Source of the DNA: Clostridia bacterium
GTDB taxonomy: Bacteria > Bacillota > Clostridia > Christensenellales > Borkfalkiaceae
Direction of reading: 5' to 3'
Assembly (NCBI GenBank): GCA_017466825.1
Contig: JAFTTJ010000001.1
Location: forward strand, 62,001-126,000
DNA length: 64,000 nt
Position numbers and translations under genes: made by a program. Positions within the stretch are counted from its first letter, which is position 1; every line of letters starts with the position of its first letter. Positions 16,140 to 24,144 of the stretch are shown one piece after another. Under the pieces are notes generated by a model. The model was given only the letters and a program-made list of their open reading frames with translations, was not told the origin of the DNA and searched no databases.

Positions 16140-17391
16140 CGCCCTCCTCTTTACTATTACCCGACGAGCCGTCACTCTCGTCTGTTTCTTTCGGTTTTTC
16201 CTTGTCTCCGTTGCTCTGGTCTTTCAAGCTATCGTTGTAGTTTTGCGACGTCACGACTACATTGCGTTTTCCGCTGGGAACTGGCAAGCCGAGAAGGTCG
16301 CCGAGCGTTCCAAGGGTGAACGCGCCGATTTCACGCGCTTTGGTGAAAAGTTCGAGCCTTGTCTTCATTGACAAGTAATTCATTTTTCGGTCGCTATAAA
16401 CAATTCGGTTCCCCATATCGAATTCGCGGTCCGTGAAAAGTTTTCGCGTCATCTCTTGCGCTGCTCTTTCGAAGAACGTTTCAGGGGTTCTCTCATAGTA
16501 AGATGTCATTTCGTCTTCGTTCGCAGTTCCTGCGATTACCTTTTCCGGGCATCCGAAGAACTTATAAACCGCTTGATTCCATTGATTCTGCTCCGCATAG
16601 TTTGCCGTCTTCTGCTGTTGCGCTTGCACAGGCGTGAGCTTTACTGAACTGTCAGAGAAAACGATTCCCACTTGCGAGTCGCTTTTCACGTTCAGATAGT
16701 TATCTGTGAATTCTTTTGCCTTTTTCTTCAGTTCCGTTTTGTTTATCTTAGTCGCGTATTCGCCTATAAAACGTATAAACGTGCTTGTCAGAATAGCGTT
16801 TTCTATCCCTTTGTAATTCAGATTTATCAAGTCAATCACTCGCTTGATGGGGCTGTTCGCATCACCACCGAACATTACGTCTTTGGTCACTTCTCTTGCG
16901 ATGTGGATTATCTCGCTGTACGGGATTACTACGTCGTGTCCGTTAAGCGTGAACTTCAAAAGAATTTCCCCCGTGCTGATTTTATCAAATTTCACACTTG
17001 ACGGGTCAATGCTCCAGAACGCGATAATCTTTCCGAACGGGTCCATTTCTTTGTAAATAAAAGCATTGCTGTATTTGTAGTAAAAGCTCGCGGTTCTCTC
17101 CCAGAAAACCGCCGCCGTCATGAGCGGGTTCGGGCTATACTGCAGGAGCTTATCGAGATGAGCGTAGTCGTGCTTCCTCTCTCCGTCGGGGAGTATTCTC
17201 ACGCTGGAGAACTCCACTTTACTGCAATACAGCGCGTTCGTTTGAATGCACGATGCCGCCGCCTCGTTGCTGAACATCCCGCCATCAGGCGCATAGTAGG
17301 CGGGGGTCAATCCGCCATACGAACCTATCTGCAGAACGATTTGGTTCGATTCCTCTGTCTGGGTCTTCGCTCTGCGATTAAATATTCCCAT
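16105..17391 (-). CDS. portal protein, HK97 family
   Basis: 428 residues. MGIFNRRAK start, LLQYSPNPLMTAAVFWE, MFGGDANSPIKR and AQQQKTANYAEQNQW are typical of HK97-type portals that form the dodecameric DNA channel and nucleate head assembly. A hydrophilic tail (KPKETDESDGSSGNSKEEGD) closes it. It lies 3 bases after the large terminase. Confidence 0.93.
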   Translation of the reverse strand: MGIFNRRAKTQTEESNQIVLQIGSYGGLTPAYYAPDGGMFSNEAAASCIQTNALYCSKVEFSSVRILPDGERKHDYAHLDKLLQYSPNPLMTAAVFWERTASFYYKYSNAFIYKEMDPFGKIIAFWSIDPSSVKFDKISTGEILLKFTLNGHDVVIPYSEIIHIAREVTKDVMFGGDANSPIKRVIDLINLNYKGIENAILTSTFIRFIGEYATKINKTELKKKAKEFTDNYLNVKSDSQVGIVFSDSSVKLTPVQAQQQKTANYAEQNQWNQAVYKFFGCPEKVIAGTANEDEMTSYYERTPETFFERAAQEMTRKLFTDREFDMGNRIVYSDRKMNYLSMKTRLELFTKAREIGAFTLGTLGDLLGLPVPSGKRNVVVTSQNYNDSLKDQSNGDKEKPKETDESDGSSGNSKEEGDGDAGNQKSDE

Positions 17392-17393
17392 TT

Positions 17394-19055
17394 TTATCCT
17401 CCTACGAATTCGTTATAATGGTCGGTTACGCCTACGAAAGCGTTCAGCAACGTCGCGAAACCGTCTATTTTTCTCATATTGTTATGCCCTGCCTTGCAAG
17501 GGAGAAGGTTTTTATTTCTGGTGTCTTCTTCCACCGCCACGTTAGTCAAGCACCACTTCATTACGGGGTTGTTATTATAATTGACTTTTTTCTGTCGAAG
17601 TTCCGCATCCAATCGCTGAAACGGAACCGACAGCGTCTTGCTTCCTTGCTGGGCGCGGATTAGGCACTCGCCTTCTTTGAACCCTTCGTTATGAAGGTCT
17701 GTCACAAGGTATCGCGCCGCGTACGCGTCATAGTAAATCCAGCGGTATCTGATGTGGTATTTGTTTACCATGGAGCATACGTATTTCACGATTTCCTTAT
17801 GGTCGATGCTGTTCACGCCTGCTACTCTTATGTAGCCTTGCTCCACCCATGCGCGCCAGACATTACCCATTCTCACGTCTTGCGACACTTTGCTGTAAAA
17901 ACTCGACGAAATCCAGAACATTGTATCTACGCAATACTCGCCCTGCCTTTCGTCCCAGAATACGGTCGTGAAACTTGTCAAGTCGTTTGTGAGTGAAAGG
18001 TCGAACCCGCCGATAGCGTCGTACCCTCGGAAACGTTTCAAGTCGAAGGTTCGTTCATTGTTTATGGTATCGTATTCAAAGTACGCATCTCCACTCACGC
18101 CGCCCAGATTAAAGTGCTTTACTTTGACGGCATTCAAGCTCTGCGGTTTATCGAGTGCGGTTCGTACCGTATTCCGCAAGGCCTCGTATGTCATTATCGT
18201 CCCTATACTCGGATTCGCCTGTTGCCACGTATCTTCGTTCAGCCAGTCGTTTGAGTTGTCGAGTTCGTAAAGTAGCGAGAGCTTGCGCTCGTCTTGAATT
18301 ATCCCGTCGATAATGTCACAGCTGTTTTTGTACTCTGTGTCGAATAGTCCCTCGCGCAAGTAGCCTTTTGTCGTTAACATTAAAAACAAAGGGTCTCTTA
18401 CCGAGATTTGCCCGTTGTATAAAATGTCGTATAAGTCTTGATACAGCTCGTGTACTTCGTCCAGAATTACGACTTTCGGCAGTTTTCCGTCGAGAAGGTT
18501 CGGGGTGTTTGCTAACGGCATAAACACCGAGAACCCGTTTTTCCTGATGTTCTTGATGTCGTATTGCCTGCGTTTCAGCATCGTTTGAAGCTGGGGCGAC
18601 TGGTCGAGCATGTTCGCCGCTTCTTGCCAGATGATTCTTGATTGCTGAAGTGCGTTTGCTGCGCTGTACACTTCGTTGCCTTTTCGCGCTGTTTCGTAAA
18701 GCGCAACGGGTGCGACCATTGTCGTTTTCCCGTTCTTCTTGCCTACCAAAGTAAACACGCGCTGGTGCTTTCGAACGTCGCTTTCTCTTTCTACTATTCC
18801 GTAAATCGCCGAAAGCGCAGCCTTTTGCCACAGTAGGTACTGTATAGGCTGACCACGCCATTCGTCTTTACTCTGTCGGCAGAACCTTTCGCCGAAGTCT
18901 ATAGGTTTTGAGGCGAGCTTCGGGTTGTAGTACCAGCGCGGGTCTTTTCCCTCAAGTATAGGGATGAGTTGCAGGTATTGTTTCCGCACCCTTTTGGGTA
19001 TATTTATCTTTCCGCGTTCTCCCGCGTTGAGATAGTCTTCAATCCAAAGCCCCAC
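17394..19055 (-). CDS. terL: terminase large subunit
   Basis: 553 residues. Cuts phage DNA and pumps it into the prohead. Seen: ATPase loop VGKKNGKTTMV, Walker B KVVILDEVHELY, coupling LMLTTKG, and the nuclease motif GGFDLSLTNDLTSF. Paired with the P27-type small subunit 3 bases upstream. Length is normal for the family. Confidence 0.95.
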   Translation of the reverse strand: MGLWIEDYLNAGERGKINIPKRVRKQYLQLIPILEGKDPRWYYNPKLASKPIDFGERFCRQSKDEWRGQPIQYLLWQKAALSAIYGIVERESDVRKHQRVFTLVGKKNGKTTMVAPVALYETARKGNEVYSAANALQQSRIIWQEAANMLDQSPQLQTMLKRRQYDIKNIRKNGFSVFMPLANTPNLLDGKLPKVVILDEVHELYQDLYDILYNGQISVRDPLFLMLTTKGYLREGLFDTEYKNSCDIIDGIIQDERKLSLLYELDNSNDWLNEDTWQQANPSIGTIMTYEALRNTVRTALDKPQSLNAVKVKHFNLGGVSGDAYFEYDTINNERTFDLKRFRGYDAIGGFDLSLTNDLTSFTTVFWDERQGEYCVDTMFWISSSFYSKVSQDVRMGNVWRAWVEQGYIRVAGVNSIDHKEIVKYVCSMVNKYHIRYRWIYYDAYAARYLVTDLHNEGFKEGECLIRAQQGSKTLSVPFQRLDAELRQKKVNYNNNPVMKWCLTNVAVEEDTRNKNLLPCKAGHNNMRKIDGFATLLNAFVGVTDHYNEFVGG

Positions 19056-19058
19056 GGT

Positions 19059-19601
19059 TTAGTCCTCCATGAATTCTTCCGCCGGGCTACGATTTGCTTT
19101 CTCCTGTCTGACTGCGTATGCCGCGCGTCCTGCTGGCGTAAGTGCCAGCTGTTCTGCAAGCACACGAATGGTCGCATTGTGCCGTTCAATTTCTCGAAGT
19201 ACGGGATTTATGACCTTTCGTTTGCTGGTGCCTGCGGTGCTTTCTATCGGTATCCCTGCGGCTGAAAATTTCCCGCGCGTTGTATTTGTTTCGTCGTCGC
19301 AGAAAATCTTTTGCTCTTTTAGCCACTCTTGGTAGAGTCTGTCTCGCAGGTCTACCTCTATGACGTAGCTCGTAAGTACCGCCTTATCGAGGTCGTTCAG
19401 CACCTCGATTTCAAGCGTTTTGTATAGTTTTACCACGCGTTGCCACTCTTTACGTGCGCCCTCGGGCAGCCACTTCGGGGGAGTCAATTTCGCGCTATCG
19501 ACTTTTGGCACGAGTGCTTTTTGCCTCTCTATCGCGCCTGTATCCTTATAGGTGCCGTTGTCCTTTAACTCCGGCGGGATTGCTTTTCTTCCTTTACCCA
19601 T
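19059..19601 (-). CDS. terS: terminase small subunit, P27 family
   Basis: 180 residues. MGKGRKAIPPELK start, then PPKWLPEGARKEWQRV and NPVLREIERHNATIRVLAEQLALTPAGRA, the characteristic C-terminus of P27-type small terminases that recognise the packaging site. It overlaps the HNH gene by 37 bases, as often seen when HNH and terminase work together. Confidence 0.9.
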   Translation of the reverse strand: MGKGRKAIPPELKDNGTYKDTGAIERQKALVPKVDSAKLTPPKWLPEGARKEWQRVVKLYKTLEIEVLNDLDKAVLTSYVIEVDLRDRLYQEWLKEQKIFCDDETNTTRGKFSAAGIPIESTAGTSKRKVINPVLREIERHNATIRVLAEQLALTPAGRAAYAVRQEKANRSPAEEFMED

Positions 19602-19930
19602 ATTTTTCGTACCATTCCTTTTTCGTCAAATTCCAAACCCGGCGCGAGAACTTCTTTTTGCGTAGTCACCACGTTGTGGCAATGCTGACATAAAAGCATG
19701 AGATTGCTCTCGTTTAACGCTATATCCGGGTTGTCGATGTTTTCGGCCGTCAACTCGATTTTATGATGCACGTGGAACTGCTTATAAAAGGGTTTTATGT
19801 CAGACTTTGCGTACTTGTTTCTGCATTGTTCGCAGATGTATCCCTTGCTGGATGCGTAGTGCTTGGCAAGCCTGCGCCACGCTTTGCTGTTATAAAACTT
19901 CGTTTTTCGAGGGTCTCTTTCAAATTGCAT
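19565..19930 (-). CDS. HNH endonuclease, packaging-associated
   Basis: 121 residues. FYNSKAWRRLAKHY, CEQCRN, QFHVHHKIEL and NLMLLCQHCHN give the HNH core with two CxxC zinc pairs. Genes of this type beside terS/terL help cleave DNA at packaging in HK97-like phages. It overlaps the ParB-methyltransferase end by 11 bases. Confidence 0.9.
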   Translation of the reverse strand: MQFERDPRKTKFYNSKAWRRLAKHYASSKGYICEQCRNKYAKSDIKPFYKQFHVHHKIELTAENIDNPDIALNESNLMLLCQHCHNVVTTQKEVLAPGLEFDEKGMVRKIWVKEEKQSRRS

Positions 19931-21196
19931 CTTCCACCTTTACCGCCGTCAGCCCAGTATACTTCTCCCACCTATCCACGATTGCGCTGGCGTAGCGTTC
20001 GTCAAGCTCTACCGTTCGGCATTGTCGGCCGAGTTGTTCGCACGCCATCAGCGTGCTACCGCTACCGCCGAACGGGTCAAGAACCACGTCGTCTCTTTTA
20101 CTGCTGTTCGCTATCAAACGCGCCATCAGCCTGATAGGTTTCATCGTAGGATGAAGTTCCGATGCTGCGGGCTTGTCTTCGCGTATTACCGTGCTTTCTG
20201 CCTTTTCTTCTTTTTCGAGAAGTTCTTTGCAAAGGCGCACGAGGTCGTCCTTTTTCATTTTCTTCAAGTTCTCCGGCGGGTCGCTTTCCTGCACGGTCGT
20301 TTGAGTTCTATCGTCTCGGAAATAATGCGCGCCGTCTTTCCAGCCGTAAAGGCACGGCTCGTGTCGCCATTGATAATCTTGACGGCCAAGCACCAGCGCG
20401 TTCTTTACCCAGATGAGCTGCTGGCGGACTGTGAACCCCGCCGAATTCAGCGCGGTTTCAAAGTTCACGTGTTCCCTGCTTGCAAGCCATACGTAGAAGG
20501 CTCCGCCCGGACGTGTGAATTTGTTCATTAAAACAAACGCTTTTGTAAGGAACGCGCGAAATTCATCCGATGCCATATTGTCATTTTGTATCCGAAGCTC
20601 TTCCTGCGTTCCGCCTTTATAGTTGACGTTGTATGGCGGGTCAGTCACCGTCAGGTCGGCTGTACCCCCCCCATCAGTCGATTGAAGGTTTCTTCGTCTG
20701 TACTGTCTCCGCATATCAATCGATGCCTACCAAGTTGCCACACTTCGCCCGCTTTCACGCGTTTAGGCACGGTGTCGAGCATCTCGTAGTCGTCTTCTTC
20801 CGCGCTCGCAGCGTCGTCTACTTTTGCAAGCAAAACGCCGAACGCCTCCATATCGAACTTGCCTTGTAAGGCTTTGAGATTTTGTTGTAAAAGTTCGGGG
20901 TTGAACCCTGTCGTCATGTTCGTAGAATTGTGCGCGATTGCGTAAGCTCTGCGCTCGTCATCGTTCAAATGGTCGAGCCTTATGCACTCGATTTCCGTAT
21001 AGCCGAGTCGCTTCAATGCCATGTATCGTCCATGCCCCTCGACGATCAGGTTCTGCGGTCCGCATACGCCGATGGGGTCGCAATAGCCGAAGCGTTTTAT
21101 ACTTTCTTCAATCTGTTTTACCTGAAAGTCTGGATGCTCTTTCGCATTTTCCGGGTCTAATGTCAGGCTATCTATTTTGATTTTTTCGATGTTCAT
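19920..21196 (-). CDS. ParB-domain DNA methyltransferase, frame broken at G8 run
   Basis: N-terminal ParB/Srx-like domain (LIVEGHGRYMALKRLGY, residues ~50-66) joined to a beta-class DNA methyltransferase with motif IV TDPPYNV and, late, DPFGGSGSTLMACEQLGR (motif I). It would methylate adenine-N6 or cytosine-N4 in phage DNA. In this sequence the frame breaks at eight G (20665-20672): the first part ends shortly after at 20651, the rest is open in the next frame. Nine G would give LMGGGTADLTVTDPPYN without interruption. Either a miscalled homopolymer or a phase-variable gene in the OFF state. Confidence 0.85.
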
Positions 21197-21369
21197 ACGT
21201 TCTTCTCCGTCGTTGTTTTTGAAAATCTCAATTTTCCGTTAAAAATGTGTGCGCAACTCCTGCTCCCGTTGTTCGTCTGAAAGAATAAAACGGGAACTCC
21301 CCCCCCCTCTTGCGAAGGCGGAGAGGTTCCCGCCACAACGGAGGCGCGAGCCATTCTCGGTGGCTCTAC
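21197..21369 (-). other. structured intergenic region with C9 run
   Basis: No gene. Nested inverted repeats: CCGTTGT (21266-21272) with ACAACGG (21335-21341), and inside it CGGGAAC (21291-21297) with GTTCCCG (21326-21332). The loop of the inner stem contains nine C (21299-21307). A second hairpin GAGCCA/TGGCTC lies at 21348-21366 just after the helicase stop. It forms the 5' leader of the ParB-methyltransferase message, so it could be regulatory. Confidence 0.5.
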
Positions 21370-22799
21370 CTATTTATTACCCGATGAACCTTTTCTCTCG
21401 GCTATTCTTGCTTTGACTGCGGCTATCAATTCGTCTTGATTTACTTTCTTCTGGGTCAAGGATTCCATCACGTCCATGTCGTGCGTGTTCTCCATCAGTA
21501 AGTGGTTAATGACCACGGTCTGTTGCTGTCCTTGTCTATAAAGTCTTGCGTTCGCCTGCAGGTAGTACTCAAGGTTATTAGGCACTCCGAACCACACGAT
21601 AATGTTTCCGCCTGCTTGAAGGTTTAGTCCGTGTCCCATGCTCGCTGGGTGCGCTATCAATAGTTTTACCTTTCCTGCATTCCACGCCGCTATGCTCTCT
21701 CTATCCTTGATGGTTCCGGGGTTGTATTTTGCGAACCTTTTCATCAATCGTTCAAAGTCGTGCTGATAGCTATAAAAAATCATTATAGGCTGTCCTGCGC
21801 TGTCTTCTACTATCTGCTCTAACGCATCCAGCTTTGCATCGTGTATCCACTCGACCTTTCGGACCGTTTCCAGCTCTCCGTCTTCTCCCGGGATTAGGTC
21901 TTCGTAATAAACGGCACCGTTTGCCATCTGCAGAAGTTTGTTCGTAACCGCCGCCTTATTTCCTGCTACCACATCGGCTTTTTCGAGTTCCAGAATGCTG
22001 TCTTCTTCCATTTGGTCGTATTTCGCTCGGGCGGCGGCTGGCATTTTGATTTTTATGACGTTGTCTATCCTTTCGGGCATTCGCAGATGGTCTTTCGCTG
22101 AAAGGCTCACCATTATGTCTTTCAGGGTGTCGAATATTGCTTCTTTGGCTCCTGCTTTTGGAAGGTATTCGTATATGACGTTCCCGTTCCGTCTTCCCGG
22201 TCGGAAGTATCGGTCTCGATAGGCGGTTATCGTTTTTCCCAGTCGTTCGCCCTCATCCAGTAAGTAGGCTTGCGACCATAAATCCAGAAGTCCGTTCGGG
22301 TCAGGGGTTCCTGTTAGAAGTACCACTCTTTTTGCGTATTTCGTTACCTTTCGAAGGGCTTTGAACCTTTGGCTGTCGTGGCTCTTAAAACTCGACGATT
22401 CGTCTATTACTATCATGTCGAACTTCCACGTCATTCGGTTTTTCAAGTGATAATCCACAAGCCATTTGACGTTCTCTCGATTTATGGTGTAAACGTCCGC
22501 TTCTGTCGAAAGGGCCTTGATTCTCTGTTTCTCGGTTCCCAGAATTTTTGAAAAGGTCAACCCTTGCAGGTGTTCCCATTTATCGCGTTCGGATTCCCAT
22601 GTGTCGTCGGCTACTCTTAACGGTGCAATCACAAGGGCGCGGTCAATCTCGAAACGGTCCGCTATAAGTTCTTCTATCGCTGTAAGTGTGCAGGATGTCT
22701 TTCCTAACCCAAGCCCATATCCAAGACAGCAAACAGCCGCTTGCTGTCCACGATTCGGTTTATTGTGAATTCCTGATAATCGTGCGGTATGTACTTCAT
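21370..22799 (-). pseudogene. SNF2-family helicase, frame broken at Walker A
   Basis: Starts at 22799 (MKYIPHDYQEF) with an ideal AAAGGAGGTGAG site and ATGA overlap with the HNH gene, but stops at 22704-22706 within the Walker A codons (LDMGLG, stop). The remaining ~460 residues are open in another frame: GLGKTSCTLTAIEEL, DEAx-like VIDESSSF, LLTGTP, and a C-terminal helicase domain with YLQANARLYRQGQ. The segment GGGCTTGGGTTAGG looks about 5 bases too long for DMGLGKT. Related phage genes unwind or remodel DNA in replication. Unless this is an assembly error the protein is inactive or made only from an internal start. Confidence 0.8.
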
Positions 22800-23230
22800 T
22801 CGTTCTCACCTCCTTTATGCTCCGCATGCCATTTTTGATGCTCTGACTGACTTGCAAAAACCATCAAATTCTCGGGGCGATTGTCTTGGCGGTTTCCGTT
22901 TATGTGATGTACCACCTCGCCTTTTTTCAAAGGTCGCCCTATTTTTTCTTCAGCTACTCGGCGATGTTCGTGTCTTCCCCGTAGCTTTGCATAGGATTTC
23001 CTGACAGATGCATCGCCTCGCATACTACGCGATATCTTTTCTTTCGTTGTCTCCGTCATCCTGCTCGGATTCAATTGCACGTTGAGCTGTCGCATTCTCT
23101 CTGAACTGACTTTTTTGAAACATTCTCTACTGCAATAAACCACGGATGTTCTTACAAGTTGTGCAGGGGTTCTGTAAACGCTCTTTCCGCATATAGGGCA
23201 TTTATACCATCGTCCGTTTTTTGTGGGCAT
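22796..23230 (-). CDS. HNH homing-type endonuclease
   Basis: 144 residues. Zinc-finger-like start (YKCPICGKSVYR, YCSRECF) and C-terminal HNH motif with EVVHHINGNRQDNRPENLMVF. A free-standing endonuclease gene inserted between the VRR-NUC and helicase genes, one of three HNH genes in this phage. Start follows GGAGGTAG. Its 3' end provides the ribosome site for the helicase. Confidence 0.9.
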   Translation of the reverse strand: MPTKNGRWYKCPICGKSVYRTPAQLVRTSVVYCSRECFKKVSSERMRQLNVQLNPSRMTETTKEKISRSMRGDASVRKSYAKLRGRHEHRRVAEEKIGRPLKKGEVVHHINGNRQDNRPENLMVFASQSEHQKWHAEHKGGENE

Positions 23231-23232
23231 TG

Positions 23233-23520
23233 TTATCTACCTCCTCGCTGTTCTGCAATGAATTCTTCCACGGCTTCTGTGGTGAAAATCACACGAACGT
23301 CGAACCCCCGCGCTCGCAGTTCTTTGTGACGGTATTTTTGTATTTTCGTAAGGACACCACCTTTTGGTCTTTTCGTCTCTACGAAGATTGCTTTACCACC
23401 CGGTAAGCAGACGAGCCTGTCGGGCATTCCTTTGTCGATTTGACTGGATACCTTATAAGCCTTGCCGCCTATTTTCTTGACTTCTTCTCGGAGTCGTTCT
23501 TCTACGGTTTTTTCTCTCAT
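23233..23520 (-). CDS. VRR-NUC domain nuclease
   Basis: 95 residues. KGMPDRLVCLPGGKAIFVETKRPKGG carries the PD and ExK residues of the VRR-NUC nuclease fold, consistent with Holliday-junction or flap cleavage during phage recombination. Single-domain VRR-NUC genes beside SNF2 helicases and family-A polymerases are standard in this phage replication module. Length is typical. Confidence 0.92.
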   Translation of the reverse strand: MREKTVEERLREEVKKIGGKAYKVSSQIDKGMPDRLVCLPGGKAIFVETKRPKGGVLTKIQKYRHKELRARGFDVRVIFTTEAVEEFIAEQRGGR

Positions 23521-23543
23521 GCTGTTATCTCCTTTTTTTGTGG

Positions 23544-23789
23544 TGTGACTATGTGACTGATTTTCTGTATAAACTCTTACGTATGGGCGTTTAGGCGGGT
23601 ATTTTTTGCTTTTTCGCCTATTTCTATAAAGTTCATTGATTTTTCGGTCACTTTGGTCACATAGTCACAAGGCTCCCGCTTTATACCCCTTAAAGGGGTA
23701 TAATTTTCTTTCGCTTTTTGTGACTGAACGTGTGACTGAACTTCACGGTTTCCGTTTTCTGGTCACAAACTGCCGCCCGCTCGGTCACA
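23544..23789. repeat. array of nine TGTGAC/GTCAC repeats, candidate replication origin
   Basis: Gap of ~270 bp without a gene. TGTGAC at 23544, 23552, 23719 and 23731; GGTCAC or GTCACA at 23646, 23655, 23664, 23761 and 23783. Neighbouring copies are spaced 8, 9 or 12 bases apart and groups alternate in direction (two forward, three reverse, two forward, two reverse). A/T-rich stretches lie between groups. The position in the middle of the replication genes suggests iterons for origin binding or sites for a phage regulator. It is not a CRISPR array: spacers are too short and irregular. Confidence 0.5.
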
Positions 23790-23792
23790 AAA

Positions 23793-24134
23793 TCAAAGTC
23801 TCGTCCAGATTACGGTCACGGGTATATTGCAGATGCTCGCGTGCGCCAGTTCTCTCTGCATCCCCTCGGTGATTCCCTTGTATGCGAACACTACTAATTC
23901 GTCGCATGTCTCAAGGAAAGCAAGGCCCGCCTTGATGCCCATTTCCCTTTCGGCGGGGTCTTCGTCTCGGAGTGTTTGTGGCAGGTAAAGATGGGGCGCG
24001 TAGGGCGCGTCTCCTCTTTGTGCAATAAACCGCACGGCCTTTCGTGCGGCTTGAATGTTTTCTTGCGTTTCTTCGGGCGTTTTGCCCCTGTACGGCGAGC
24101 ATACGAATACTCGCCGTGTATGTTTCTTATCCAT
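23793..24134 (-). CDS. DUF4406-like / nucleoside deoxyribosyltransferase-like protein
   Basis: 113 residues. FVCSPYRGKTPEETQENIQ near the start, APYAPHLYLPQ and a late DELVVFAYKGITEGMQREL fit the small Rossmann-like family (DUF4406/DUF7768) related to nucleoside 2-deoxyribosyltransferases. A role in nucleotide modification is possible but not shown. It lies 10 bases after the primase-helicase gene. Confidence 0.7.
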   Translation of the reverse strand: MDKKHTRRVFVCSPYRGKTPEETQENIQAARKAVRFIAQRGDAPYAPHLYLPQTLRDEDPAEREMGIKAGLAFLETCDELVVFAYKGITEGMQRELAHASICNIPVTVIWTRL

Positions 24135-24144
24135 GGTTTTCTCC

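Noticed and set aside
23544..23789. CRISPR array
   Set aside because: Repeats are 6-7 bases, alternate in direction and have no uniform spacers; no cas genes nearby.
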